From: Chitinophagales bacterium
GTDB lineage: Bacteria > Bacteroidota > Bacteroidia > Chitinophagales > UBA2359
Direction: 5' to 3'
Length of the DNA: 64,000 bases
Assembly (NCBI GenBank): GCA_016787295.1
Contig: JAEUUX010000051.1
Span: forward strand, 36,982-100,981
This document shows positions 53,793 through 63,010 of this stretch, piece by piece; the first letter of the stretch is position 1, and every line of letters begins with the position of its first letter. Made by a program: the position numbers and the translations under genes. Under the pieces are notes generated by a model. The model was not told the origin of the DNA, searched no databases, and was given only the letters and a program-made list of their open reading frames with translations.

Positions 53793-54956
53793 TTATTGGT
53801 TATTTAACATGGAAGTCGGTTGTGTAAGTGGTAAACTTGGACGGCTACTGGGCAACGAACGAAGAATAGTTGGTGACGAAACAGGTGCGGTTTTTTGATA
53901 ACTAAACACACAACGCGACTCAACTTGCCAGTCATTGGAGTCCTCGTCCCAATAAGAAGTAGCTACAGCTTGTAGTTGCTCATTGTCATAAATATAAGAT
54001 TTTAAATTCACATTTGTCCAAGAATTGGTAACAGGATTCCAGAATTGGTTGATAGTTTGGAGCAAATTACCTTGTGCGTCATATTGATTTTTCTCAACAG
54101 CATTGCTTGTCCAAGTTTCGTTGGAGGCATTCCATGTTTGCGTAGTAGTTGCAATTAAGGTATGATTGTGGTCATAGCTTTTAATTTCTCTATTTGAATT
54201 GCACCATATTTGTTGTTGCCACAATTGGTCGGAGGTCGTAGCGGTGGTGTTTGTTATTTCATAAAAACGACGTTGGTCATTGTTCCAATTAGAGGCATCG
54301 GTGTTCCATACTTGGTTAATAACCAAAATTTGTTGATGATTATTATCATAACCAAACAATTTTTGGCTGATATTATACCATGCTTCTTTTTGAAATACTT
54401 GTGTAATTTCGGTAGTTAGCTGTTGATTATTGTTATAATTATATAGTGTGCGTTCTACTTCTTTCCATTGGTCATTCGCCAAGTTGCGCATTTGGGTATT
54501 ACTTTCCGCTATTTGGCGGTCTTTGGTATAGGCAAAAACGGTACGATAGGCATCATACCAGTTTTGGTCAGAGCCATTCCAAATTTGAATGATTTGGGTA
54601 TTTGTAGTGCCATCAGTATTTTGTTTGATTTGTTGGCGAAAAGCATTGCTCCACAAAGTAGATTGTCCGTCCCATGTTTGCAAAACCATTGCATTGTTAT
54701 TGGTTTTGTTATATTCAAACACTAAACGGCTTTTAGAATAAGGAAGCCATTCAGAAGCACCTTCCGAGTCAAATACAATATCAGACAATAATACAGCAGT
54801 AGCATGCTTGGGTAATTGAGTTTGCCATGTTTGAAGAGAAGAAAAAATTTGTTTGACTTGTTGCATTTCTTCTGTCGAAGGAATAGCATTGATAGCCAAT
54901 AGATTGGTAGTGGATAAAGAAACAACAAACAACAAGAATGGGGCTAAATTTTTCAT
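53793..54956 (-). CDS. Secreted protein with W/Y repeats
   Basis: The 387-residue protein has a signal peptide (MKNLAPFLLFVVSLSTTNLLA). Most of it consists of about seven ~40-residue units with the pattern YxYxxxxQLxxxxxQxWNxxxxxWxxxxR. Similar YDANGN/W-N-W repeats are known to me in secreted Bacteroidota proteins, often with a T9SS tail. Here the C-terminus is a Ser/Pro/Leu-rich stretch and no sorting domain is seen. Function unknown. The ATG at 54956 is chosen because it begins the signal peptide; the frame extends to 55052. Confidence 0.8.
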   Translation of the reverse strand: MKNLAPFLLFVVSLSTTNLLAINAIPSTEEMQQVKQIFSSLQTWQTQLPKHATAVLLSDIVFDSEGASEWLPYSKSRLVFEYNKTNNNAMVLQTWDGQSTLWSNAFRQQIKQNTDGTTNTQIIQIWNGSDQNWYDAYRTVFAYTKDRQIAESNTQMRNLANDQWKEVERTLYNYNNNQQLTTEITQVFQKEAWYNISQKLFGYDNNHQQILVINQVWNTDASNWNNDQRRFYEITNTTATTSDQLWQQQIWCNSNREIKSYDHNHTLIATTTQTWNASNETWTSNAVEKNQYDAQGNLLQTINQFWNPVTNSWTNVNLKSYIYDNEQLQAVATSYWDEDSNDWQVESRCVFSYQKTAPVSSPTILRSLPSSRPSLPLTQPTSMLNNQ

Positions 54957-55080
54957 AATGGCAATATTTTTAACGTTGATAGGTAGAAAGCAATGTGTTA
55001 TTTTGCTTATTAGACGGTAAAGCAAATAAGGGTCACAAACAAAACCATACATTTTTTTTGAGGTGTGTTTTTCTTAGTAA

Positions 55081-55938
55081 TTACTCAATAGTGTAGTATT
55101 TATTGAGTAATTTTACCACTTGCAAGGCTACTAAATTGGAGTAGTGGTGATTTTCAAAATTCTGCACCCACCGTATACCCCTTACAGCATTGGTGAGCCA
55201 TACTTCGTCAGCGTTTTGTAGGTCTTGCAAAGAGATAGCTTGTTCAATTAGGGGTAAAGGTAATAAGTTTTTGCCAAAATTCCAAAAAAAATTAGAGATT
55301 TTTTTTCTCATAATTCCATCTATGCCTCCTTCCGTTACAGGTGGAGTGTATAATTTTTGTTTTTTTAACAAAAAAATGTTAGAACTAATGCTGTCTGCCA
55401 CATTGCCTTGTGTGTTGAGCAGCAAGCAGTCGTCAAAATTATTTTTAGCAGCATACAAGGCAGCCAAAATGTAGGGCAAAGAGTTGGCGGTTTTGAAAGA
55501 CGAAAAAGCATGGTAGGAGAGGGGAACATCGGTATAACACCCCAGACGCACTCCTTTTGAAGGCAGTTCAAAATGATTTTGTTCGATGTTTTGGGTGGTA
55601 ATTAATAATCCCACATTGCTGTTGTTTGGCAAATATAAGCCTCCATCAGCGCGATATATACAAAGCCGAATGCGCGCGTTGTTGTGTTGATTATGATGAG
55701 TAAGTTGTGCAATAGTGTTTTGCAAAAAAGACAGAGTCAGATAATTGGGTAATTCCATTTGCAAAACTTTCATGCCCGCCACCAAACGCTCAAAGTGGTC
55801 GGCTAAGAAAGGAATGTGTTTATTAAATTGTACAAAACTTTCAAACAAGGCATCACCATAGCGAAAAGCCCGGTTGTCGGCGCTAAACAATGCTTGTTTT
55901 TCGGAAACAAAATGGGGGTGGATGTATAGGTGAGACAT
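55081..55938 (-). CDS. Class IV aminotransferase, PabC-like
   Basis: The 285-residue fold-type IV PLP enzyme shows DNRAFRYGDALFESFV, the PLP lysine K149 in FSSFKTANSLPYILAA, and GNVADSISSNIFLL followed by TEGGIDGIMRKKI. The family comprises branched-chain aminotransferases and 4-amino-4-deoxychorismate lyases. The length and the TANSLPY block favour the lyase of folate synthesis, but no pab genes are adjacent. The usual Glu after NVA is Asp here. Confidence 0.82.
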   Translation of the reverse strand: MSHLYIHPHFVSEKQALFSADNRAFRYGDALFESFVQFNKHIPFLADHFERLVAGMKVLQMELPNYLTLSFLQNTIAQLTHHNQHNNARIRLCIYRADGGLYLPNNSNVGLLITTQNIEQNHFELPSKGVRLGCYTDVPLSYHAFSSFKTANSLPYILAALYAAKNNFDDCLLLNTQGNVADSISSNIFLLKKQKLYTPPVTEGGIDGIMRKKISNFFWNFGKNLLPLPLIEQAISLQDLQNADEVWLTNAVRGIRWVQNFENHHYSNLVALQVVKLLNKYYTIE

Positions 55939-55964
55939 ATTGTTTGGGACAAAAAAATAGGGAC

Positions 55965-56003
55965 AAAAAAAATAAGCAACTCTATGAAAAGAATTGCTTA
56001 TTT
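55965..56003 (-). terminator. Terminator of the DsbD-alpha-like gene
   Basis: On the minus strand a 10-bp stem (55994-56003 with 55970-55979) with a 14-nt loop is followed by a long T run, 29 bp after the stop. Confidence 0.7.
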
Positions 56004-56031
56004 GGGGAGATTTATAACGTTTTAGTCAGAT

Positions 56032-57297
56032 TTAAGCGATTTTGCTTTTTCTTTGCAATAAGAAAGTTGCCACAATGCCCACCAACACCAACAAACCAAT
56101 TATCCAACTTGCCGCAGTAATAGGGCGAGTAGCAGGAACAACACTTAGGTCATTATTGACCGAAAAAGTTTGTTCGCGTGGCATATTGTAGTGCATATCA
56201 TCGGCAGCCATAAAACTAACTTTGCCCGACAAGGCAACATTTTCATTGAATTTCACACGGCGGCTAAATACTACTTCTTGGGCATAGCGCTGTGTATTTT
56301 TACCAAAAACGGGGTCTAAGGTAGCAATAAGTGTGCCTTTTTCTGCCACTTTGCCTTCGTCTAACCATTCTATATTAGGGTCATTGTCAAAGGAAAATTG
56401 TGTGGCAAAAGGAGCGTCGCCTTCGTTGTTTTGGGAATATAGATACCATTTATCAACGATTTGGGCAACAACTTGGAGGTCATAAACACCTTTTTCGTTT
56501 GTTTTTTGTAGATTATACGACCAAGCTACGGGGTCTTCTACATGCACAATAACCGGTTCGGGTTTTGCGACAGCAATAGGTTTAGGTTTGGCTATTGGTT
56601 TGGGTTTAGGCAAATATTTAGCAATGTTAGCGGCTACCAAATGACCCGATTTTTCGATATCCACTTCGTTAGCGGCATTTTGGGGTAGAGTAACGGCTGC
56701 CATTTTTCGGTTAGCGTCACCTGCATAAATAGGTTCTTGTTCGCCCAACTCCATTCCATTCATCACGTTCAAATAACCTTCTTCGGAATATTTAGGCGCG
56801 CTGGAGGACTTAAAATTACCACCTGCTACAATAGCGGGTGTGTTATTGTTGGTATTAATTAGTTTGAAACTAAAAGCCTGTTTTTTGGGAGGCAAACAAC
56901 GACTTTTGTCGCATGTCATATAGGTAACAAAACCAGTAATTTCTAAGGAAGGAGCAGTTGTCTTGGCTCGAACCTCAAAAGCTACGCGTCCTGTATATTT
57001 AACAATAGTTTGATGATTTTCTTCGTCGATTTCTTTAATAGCTTTACCATTTTCTATAATATTACCCACAAGGCTATAGGTTTTGGTGGCATTATCAAAA
57101 GAAAAGGTAGTGGGTAATGGAGGACTTTGGGGAATATGCTGGGAATATAGATACCAACCATCTTGCACGGTAGCACGAGCTGTTAGTACAAATTCGTTGT
57201 TTCCTAATGGACGGGAATAAAATTCCCACGAGACAGGATTCTGCGCAAATGCAATAGCACTACACAGCAATAAATATAAATAAGTAATTTTTCTCAT
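56032..57297 (-). CDS. Exported protein with two DsbD-alpha-like domains and a C-terminal anchor
   Basis: The 421-residue protein has a signal peptide (1-18) and two related beta-sandwich domains of the DsbD N-terminal type. Domain 1 (about 20-150) has VSWEFYSRPL, DGWYLYSQHIP and the cysteine pair in MTCDKSRCLPP. Domain 2 (about 255-385) repeats VAWSYNL, DKWYLYSQ, but carries AADDMHYNMP in place of the cysteine pair. A Lys/Pro/Ala linker joins them. It ends with a membrane helix (about 394-413) and RKSKIA. The electron-transferring membrane domain of DsbD is absent. A related single-domain protein is encoded just upstream (57496). Confidence 0.85.
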   Translation of the reverse strand: MRKITYLYLLLCSAIAFAQNPVSWEFYSRPLGNNEFVLTARATVQDGWYLYSQHIPQSPPLPTTFSFDNATKTYSLVGNIIENGKAIKEIDEENHQTIVKYTGRVAFEVRAKTTAPSLEITGFVTYMTCDKSRCLPPKKQAFSFKLINTNNNTPAIVAGGNFKSSSAPKYSEEGYLNVMNGMELGEQEPIYAGDANRKMAAVTLPQNAANEVDIEKSGHLVAANIAKYLPKPKPIAKPKPIAVAKPEPVIVHVEDPVAWSYNLQKTNEKGVYDLQVVAQIVDKWYLYSQNNEGDAPFATQFSFDNDPNIEWLDEGKVAEKGTLIATLDPVFGKNTQRYAQEVVFSRRVKFNENVALSGKVSFMAADDMHYNMPREQTFSVNNDLSVVPATRPITAASWIIGLLVLVGIVATFLLQRKSKIA

Positions 57298-57495
57298 AAC
57301 GATAGTTTTAAAAACTCGCTGCTATAAAGGGTTTGCGGAGAGAAATTAGCTTGCGAGTCAGAAAAAAACAGTACTTTAGAATTGGTTAATGATTAGGGGT
57401 ACTATTTTTTTCCTAATGGGCAATGGCATAGTTAAACTATTCCATTGAAAAGGATTGTATTGTATTTAAATAGCAATAATAAAAAACGCGAAGAA

Positions 57496-57960
57496 TTACT
57501 TAATTAGAAATTGAAATTTTAGGGGTTGAGGTCTTATACAAGCAACAGTGCTACATGACATATAAACGATTTCACCACTGATAGTTGTATTGGGGTGTGG
57601 CACTATGGCTAAGGTTTCTAAACGCAATGTATGATAATACTTGCCAATGTTGACATTATATTCTTTTTCAAAAACTTCTTTGAGTTCACCAATTTCGGTG
57701 GTAATAGAATCAACAGTAACATTGCTATTTTCGTCAAAAGCAATAAAAGTCGGAGTAGCGGTATTGGCAGGAAGTATTTGGGGATAAATATACCAGTCAT
57801 CTACCAATTGAGCTTCCATGATTAACCTATAAGTATTGTCTTTTACCAATTCATAACTAAATGACCACTTAACAGGATCAGGAGCATTTTTTGTGGTTTG
57901 TGCTATGGAACAAATAGAGCTACACCAAACTAAATACGATAAGAAAAGTAGGTTTTTCAT
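57496..57960 (-). CDS. Exported single DsbD-alpha-like domain protein
   Basis: The 154-residue protein has a signal peptide (MKNLLFLSYLVWCSSICSIAQ) and one DsbD N-terminal-like domain with VKWSFSYEL, DDWYIYPQILP, and the cysteine pair in MSCSTVACIRP. It parallels domain 1 of the neighbouring 421-residue protein. Both lie on the same strand, 198 bp apart, and probably arose by duplication. The start is at one of two adjacent ATG codons (57963 or 57960). Confidence 0.85.
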   Translation of the reverse strand: MKNLLFLSYLVWCSSICSIAQTTKNAPDPVKWSFSYELVKDNTYRLIMEAQLVDDWYIYPQILPANTATPTFIAFDENSNVTVDSITTEIGELKEVFEKEYNVNIGKYYHTLRLETLAIVPHPNTTISGEIVYMSCSTVACIRPQPLKFQFLIK

Positions 57961-57963
57961 CAT

Positions 57964-58347
57964 AAGGCATTTTGCAAGTATGTCATCGTAGTAAGAGAGA
58001 TAGCTGTGGTTTTTGAGCAATGCCTTTGTAGAACGTGGTGTGTGGTAGCACTACAAAATCAGTAAACAGAATAATAGGTATTTTTATTGTTAGGATTTGT
58101 ATTTTTTTTGACCTAAATTTTCAGAACTATAGGAATTAAGCGGAAAATTTTTGCAATTTTACGACGTTTTTTTGGAATGACAAAATTTTCTGCTCATTTT
58201 TGCTCTTTTTTTTACAAGTTTTTTTATACAGCTTAGAATGTTGAAAATAAATTACAAAAAAAAATCTATGTAAGGTGCTGATTATCAGGAAAATAAGAAC
58301 TTTTTGCGAAATTGCTATTTACCAAAACTATTAAAAATCTTCTACGA
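57964..58347. other. AT-rich spacer upstream of kynU
   Basis: About 380 bp of T-rich DNA between divergent genes. No good TAnnTTTG box with a -33 partner and no hairpin of note was found. Confidence 0.4.
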
Positions 58348-59619
58348 ATGATTGACAATATTTTTATATTAGGAAAAAAATTAGATGAACAAGATTCGCT
58401 GGCTTCATTTGCCGATTTGTTTCATCGCCCCACATCTAAAATAGGCAAGCAATTGGTCTATTTTTGTGGAAATTCGTTGGGTCTACAGCCCAAATCAGTA
58501 CGACAATATGTCGAACAAGAGTTGTTAGATTGGCAAAATTTGGGGGTTGAAGGACACTTTCATGGCAAAAATCCATGGTTCGCTTACCACCATTTTTTGA
58601 CCGAATCGACAGCCCGTTTGGTGGGTGCTTTGCCGCTTGAGGTAGTGGTTATGAACTCCCTAACGGTAAATCTTCACTTATTGATGATTAGCTTTTATCG
58701 TCCCACATCGCAACGCTACAAAATTGTGATAGAAGGCGGTGCGTTTCCGTCGGACATTTATGCTGTCCAAAGTCAAGCCAAATTGCATGGTTTTGACCCC
58801 GAAGAAGCTATTGTCGCCTTGGTGCCAAGAGCAGGCGAACATACCCTACGAACAGCAGACATCATTGCAGCGCTCGAAGCCGAGAGCAACCAAATTGCCT
58901 TGGTCATGTTAGGCGGAGTAAACTACTACACAGGGCAACTCTATGATTTGGAAGCAATTGCCACAAAAGCACACGAAATTGGCGCTATGGTTGGTTATGA
59001 TTTGGCACATGCAGCGGGCAATGTGGTACTTCGCCTACACGAGTGGCAGGTAGATTTTGCGGTATGGTGTTCTTACAAATACCTTAACTCAGGACCAGGC
59101 GGAACAAGTGGTGCTTTTGTGCATGAACGACACGCCAACGAACCCGATTTGCCACGCCTTGCAGGTTGGTGGGGACACGACGAACAAAGCCGCTTCTTAA
59201 TGGAGGCAAAATTTGTGCCACAATTGGGAGCAGCAGGTTGGCAGTTGAGCAACGCACAAATCCTACCTATGGCAGCACATCAAGCTTCGTTGGCAATTTT
59301 TGACCGAGCTACCATGCCCGCTTTGCGCCAAAAAAGCGAGAAAATGACTGATTTCTTGTTCAAAAGCCTCGACCAAATCAATCCCAACAACCAGTATTTC
59401 ACCATCATCACCCCACGAAACCCCGCAGAAAGAGGATGTCAGGTGTCTATGTTGATGAACAACAATGGACGTGCTATTTTTGATTATCTAACCGAACATG
59501 ACATTGTGGCAGACTGGCGAAATCCCAATGTCATTCGCATCGCACCCGTGCCACTATACAATAGTTTTAGCGAAATTGCACAATTTGTCAATATCTTACA
59601 GCAAGCTTTATGTAGCTAA
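58348..59619 (+). CDS. kynU: Kynureninase
   Basis: KynU hydrolyses kynurenine to anthranilate (and 3-hydroxykynurenine) in tryptophan breakdown or NAD synthesis. The 423-residue PLP enzyme shows YFCGNSLGLQPK, EGHFHGKNPWFAYH, MNSLTVNLHLLM, GGVNYYTGQLYDL, GYDLAHAAGNV and the PLP lysine K244 in CSYKYLNSGPGG. The C-terminus has RGCQVSM and DWRNPNVIRIAPVPLYNSF. The start is the ATG at 58348. No other kynurenine-pathway gene is adjacent. Confidence 0.96.
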   Translation: MIDNIFILGKKLDEQDSLASFADLFHRPTSKIGKQLVYFCGNSLGLQPKSVRQYVEQELLDWQNLGVEGHFHGKNPWFAYHHFLTESTARLVGALPLEVVVMNSLTVNLHLLMISFYRPTSQRYKIVIEGGAFPSDIYAVQSQAKLHGFDPEEAIVALVPRAGEHTLRTADIIAALEAESNQIALVMLGGVNYYTGQLYDLEAIATKAHEIGAMVGYDLAHAAGNVVLRLHEWQVDFAVWCSYKYLNSGPGGTSGAFVHERHANEPDLPRLAGWWGHDEQSRFLMEAKFVPQLGAAGWQLSNAQILPMAAHQASLAIFDRATMPALRQKSEKMTDFLFKSLDQINPNNQYFTIITPRNPAERGCQVSMLMNNNGRAIFDYLTEHDIVADWRNPNVIRIAPVPLYNSFSEIAQFVNILQQALCS

Positions 59620-59692
59620 AACAGACAAATAATTAGGTGTATTTTTGTGCAAGAAATGTGGTTTTGTATATGGTTTTATACTAAACGCCAAA

Positions 59693-59738
59693 CAACACAA
59701 TTAGTCTTGAAAACGGACTAATTGTGTTGTTTTTTTTG
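59693..59738 (+). terminator. Terminator of kynU
   Basis: A perfect 14-bp stem (59693-59706 with 59716-59729), 9-nt loop and nine T follow kynU. Confidence 0.9.
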
Positions 59739-59801
59739 CGACAACAGTTTGTGTTCCATTATCATAAAAAAATAGACAAAATGATTTACGTTGCTCTCTA
59801 A

Positions 59802-60779
59802 TTAGGTCAACAAACGTTGTTTATCGTCATAATCAGGTACTTTGTTGCTCAATTTTTCTTCGTGTAAAAAATGATTTTGATTCATCACCGACTTTTTATC
59901 CAAGACTCTCGGTCCTTCCACTGTCCAGTCTTTAATGTCTTTTTTGTCAAACCGACAAGTATTGCAGATAAACGACTCCACTTCGCCAAATTGGTCTTTG
60001 CGAGCCGTTACGCGCAATATATCTTTGCCTTGCATCCACAAAGTTACTTTCCCACTACATTTGGGATTGTTACAATTGCGGTGTGCATTAAAAGGTTTGG
60101 TGAACCACACACGGCTTCGGAAACGAAAAGTTTTATCGGTTAAAGCGCCAACAGGACAAACATCAATAACATTGCCCGAAAAATCGTTGTCAATGCTATT
60201 TTGTATGTAGGTACTGATTTCTGCTTTATCGCCCCGATTCAAAATCCCATGCACGCGGTTATCTGTTAGTTGGTCGCATGTAAACACGCATCGGTAACAC
60301 AAAATACAGCGCGTCATATGGAGCTGAATCTTGTCACCAATGTCGATTTTTTCGAAAGTACGCCGCTCAAATTCATACCTTGTTTGCGCCGTTCCATGTT
60401 CAAACGCCAAGTTCTGAAGGTCGCATTCTCCCGCTTGGTCACAAACAGGACAATCTAAGGGGTGATTGAGCAACAAAAACTCCACCACACCTTTTCGTGC
60501 GTCCAGCACTTGTGGCGAAGTGATATTTTCTACTTCCATGCCATCGGCAACAGGTGTGCTACATGATGCCACCAATTTGGGAGCAGGATTGGGATTTTGA
60601 GCAGAGTTTTTGGCAATGCGCACCAGGCAGGTACGGCATTTACCTCCACTACCTTTCAACTTAGAATAGTAGCACATCGCAGGCGGCACAATGTCGCCAC
60701 CAATTTGACGAGCAGCGTTCAGAATGCTGGTACCGGGCGGCACTTGTACTTCAATGCCATCTATTTTTACAGTTACCAT
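59802..60779 (-). CDS. nuoG: NADH-quinone oxidoreductase subunit G, short form
   Basis: The 325-residue protein is the iron-sulfur arm of NuoG without the molybdopterin-like domain. It has 2Fe-2S ligands C36, C48, C51 and C73; the His-Cys3 cluster H106, C110, C113, C119; and the Cys cluster C158, C161, C164 plus CPVGAL. A further set NCNNPKCSGK and CNTCRF lies near the C-terminus. It passes electrons from NADH towards the quinone in complex I. Bacteroidota often have this short form. The other nuo genes are not in the window. Confidence 0.92.
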   Translation of the reverse strand: MVTVKIDGIEVQVPPGTSILNAARQIGGDIVPPAMCYYSKLKGSGGKCRTCLVRIAKNSAQNPNPAPKLVASCSTPVADGMEVENITSPQVLDARKGVVEFLLLNHPLDCPVCDQAGECDLQNLAFEHGTAQTRYEFERRTFEKIDIGDKIQLHMTRCILCYRCVFTCDQLTDNRVHGILNRGDKAEISTYIQNSIDNDFSGNVIDVCPVGALTDKTFRFRSRVWFTKPFNAHRNCNNPKCSGKVTLWMQGKDILRVTARKDQFGEVESFICNTCRFDKKDIKDWTVEGPRVLDKKSVMNQNHFLHEEKLSNKVPDYDDKQRLLT

Positions 60780-60854
60780 ATTGTTGTTTATCTTTATAAT
60801 GGTTGTGAGCGAGAGAGCATTTGGCTGATGATTTTGTGTAACATTTGGTCAATA

Positions 60855-61496
60855 TCATTGTTTAACCAAATACTTAATATGTTGCAAGATATGAACAATT
60901 TGCGCCAATTCGCGCGGACGTGTCGCATCGTAAGAACCACTCAAACAATAAAAACGCTCATACAAAACCGAAAAATACCAATAACGTCCTTGCAAATAAC
61001 AACCATAAAGCGGCTGTTGGTCATTGTTGAGGGTTTGGGCGATTAGCATAGCAACTAACATTTGCCCCTCTGCATCGTTTTGTGTGTTTTTACCTTTTTT
61101 AAACTCTTGCAAAAAGAAATATGGTTTTTGGGGTGTATTGATACCCATCGGACTTGCCAAAAGTGCATCGCAAACCACCGAAACAACTGTCGACTGTACT
61201 ATCCCCGCCAAAGGGCGTTCATAGAAAAGTTTCATTTTTTTGGGAACTTGCAAATCGGACAACAAAAAAAGCGGCGACAAAAAGTGCATTTTCAGCTCTT
61301 CTTCGTTCCAAACATCACCTTCCAATGCCAGCATCACTCTTTGTTGTTCCAATAACAGCGGTAATTCATAATCGGCAGGAACCTCAACCTGTAGCAAACT
61401 ATCCAACATTGCACTTTCGCTATGGCGTTCCAAACCAAAATGATACAGTACTTGGTCTATATCATACTTCAGTTTTTTTACATTAAAATCATTCAT
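60855..61496 (-). CDS. Hypothetical protein, possible PD-(D/E)XK fold
   Basis: The 213-residue protein has an N-terminal helical part (MNDFNVKKLKYDIDQVL) and a middle with MHFLSPLFLL, then PYFFLQEFKKGKNTQNDAEGQML, where QEFKK fits the E-x-K of the PD-(D/E)XK nuclease core. GCYLQGRYWYFSVL and a helical end follow. I do not recall a named family. The start at 61496 (ATG) is chosen; the frame extends to 61580. Divergent from the amidohydrolase gene. Confidence 0.65.
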   Translation of the reverse strand: MNDFNVKKLKYDIDQVLYHFGLERHSESAMLDSLLQVEVPADYELPLLLEQQRVMLALEGDVWNEEELKMHFLSPLFLLSDLQVPKKMKLFYERPLAGIVQSTVVSVVCDALLASPMGINTPQKPYFFLQEFKKGKNTQNDAEGQMLVAMLIAQTLNNDQQPLYGCYLQGRYWYFSVLYERFYCLSGSYDATRPRELAQIVHILQHIKYLVKQ

Positions 61497-61717
61497 CTCT
61501 AATAGGATAAATTTAACAACATCAATAAGCTTATGGTACCACGATTTTGAGACAGATAATATTTCACCCCCCAAAACCACCGCGCAAAATTATCAATAAT
61601 TCCACAACGCACAAAGAAAATATGCAAAAAAGCACAAAATTTTTGCAATACTGCCCAAACAAGCCTTTTACGGACATAAAATTGCCTTTTGTGGGTGTAA
61701 TTGATAAAAACAATGCG

Positions 61718-61725
61718 TATCTTTG
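61718..61725 (+). promoter_or_regulatory. Putative -7 box for the M20 amidohydrolase
   Basis: TATCTTTG matches TAnnTTTG, 25 bp before the ATG at 61751. It lies downstream of the alternative starts at 61547 and 61621, which argues against them. Confidence 0.5.
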
Positions 61726-61750
61726 CACTAAAAAAACTAACAAAAAAACA

Positions 61751-62956
61751 ATGAAGCAGTTACAAGCCAGCATCAAAGAATTAGCACAACAATACCACAC
61801 CGAAGTCGTTGCCATTCGCCGACACATTCACGCCAACCCCGAATTATCGTTCGAAGAACATCAAACCTCCCAATACGTTCAACAAAAACTCCAAGAATAT
61901 GGCATACCTTTTCAGAATGGCATTGCCGATACAGGCGTTGTCGCACTCATAGAAGGCAAAAATCCGCACCGACGCGTTGTCGCTTTGAGAGCAGATATGG
62001 ACGCATTGCCTATTCTGGAAGAAAACAACGTACCCTATAAATCACAAAAAGCAGGAGTCATGCACGCGTGCGGACACGATGCACACACCGCTAATCTCCT
62101 CATAGCAGGACGCATTTTGCACCAACTGCGTCACCACATCGAAGGCACTATCAAACTCATTTTTCAGCCTGCCGAAGAAAAATCGCCCGGCGGAGCTTCC
62201 ATTATGATACAAGAAGGCGTATTAGAAAACCCCCGTCCCGACAGCATCATCGGACTACATGTCTATCCCTTGCTACCAGCGGGCGAAGTTGGATTCAGGT
62301 CGGGCATGATGATGGCATCTTCCGACGAAGTGTACCTTAGCATCAAAGGCAAAGGCGGACACGGAGCCGTACCACAACATTCAATAGACCCTGTTGCCAT
62401 TGCTTGCCAAATCGTCACAGCTTTACAGCAAATTGTCAGCCGCCAAAACGACCCAACAGTACCATGCGTCCTAACATTTGGCAAAATATATTCCGTTGGC
62501 GGCAGCTACAACGTCATTCCCGAAGAAGTAAAACTCGAAGGAACACTCCGAACCATGAACGAAACATGGCGAGCCGAAGCAAAAAACCGCATTCGCAACA
62601 TGGTCGAAGGCATAGCCACCGCAATGGGAGCACAAGCAAGCGTTAACTTTGTGCAGGGCTACCCCTTCTTGGTCAACGACGATGCCCTCACCCAACGCTG
62701 CCAACAAGCCGCACAACAATACCTCGGCAAAGATAACGTAACCGACCTACCCATGCGAATGACCGCCGAAGACTTCGCCTACTATTCACAAGTCGCCAAA
62801 GGTTGCTTCTTCCGAATAGGAACTGCCAACTTCGACAGAGGAATCACCTCCAATATCCACACCCCAACTTTCGACATAGACGAACAAGCCCTACTACACA
62901 GCACAGGACTAATGGCATGGTTAGCCATCTGCGAACTTGAAGCCGTTGCAGAGTAA
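61751..62956 (+). CDS. M20-family amidohydrolase
   Basis: The 401-residue metallohydrolase (peptidase M20D, IAA-amino-acid hydrolase-like) shows IRRHIHANPELSFEEHQTS, LRADMDALPILEEN, MHACGHDAHTANLL (metal ligands), QPAEEKSPGGASIM and GLHVYPLLPAGEVGF. It hydrolyses N-acyl or amide bonds of amino acids; the substrate is unknown. A slipin gene follows after 54 bp on the same strand and may be co-transcribed. Confidence 0.93.
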   Translation: MKQLQASIKELAQQYHTEVVAIRRHIHANPELSFEEHQTSQYVQQKLQEYGIPFQNGIADTGVVALIEGKNPHRRVVALRADMDALPILEENNVPYKSQKAGVMHACGHDAHTANLLIAGRILHQLRHHIEGTIKLIFQPAEEKSPGGASIMIQEGVLENPRPDSIIGLHVYPLLPAGEVGFRSGMMMASSDEVYLSIKGKGGHGAVPQHSIDPVAIACQIVTALQQIVSRQNDPTVPCVLTFGKIYSVGGSYNVIPEEVKLEGTLRTMNETWRAEAKNRIRNMVEGIATAMGAQASVNFVQGYPFLVNDDALTQRCQQAAQQYLGKDNVTDLPMRMTAEDFAYYSQVAKGCFFRIGTANFDRGITSNIHTPTFDIDEQALLHSTGLMAWLAICELEAVAE

Positions 62957-63010
62957 ATTTAACCACATTACTACACCACTCATTAATTCATCGAAAAAAC
63001 AAAATCAGCT

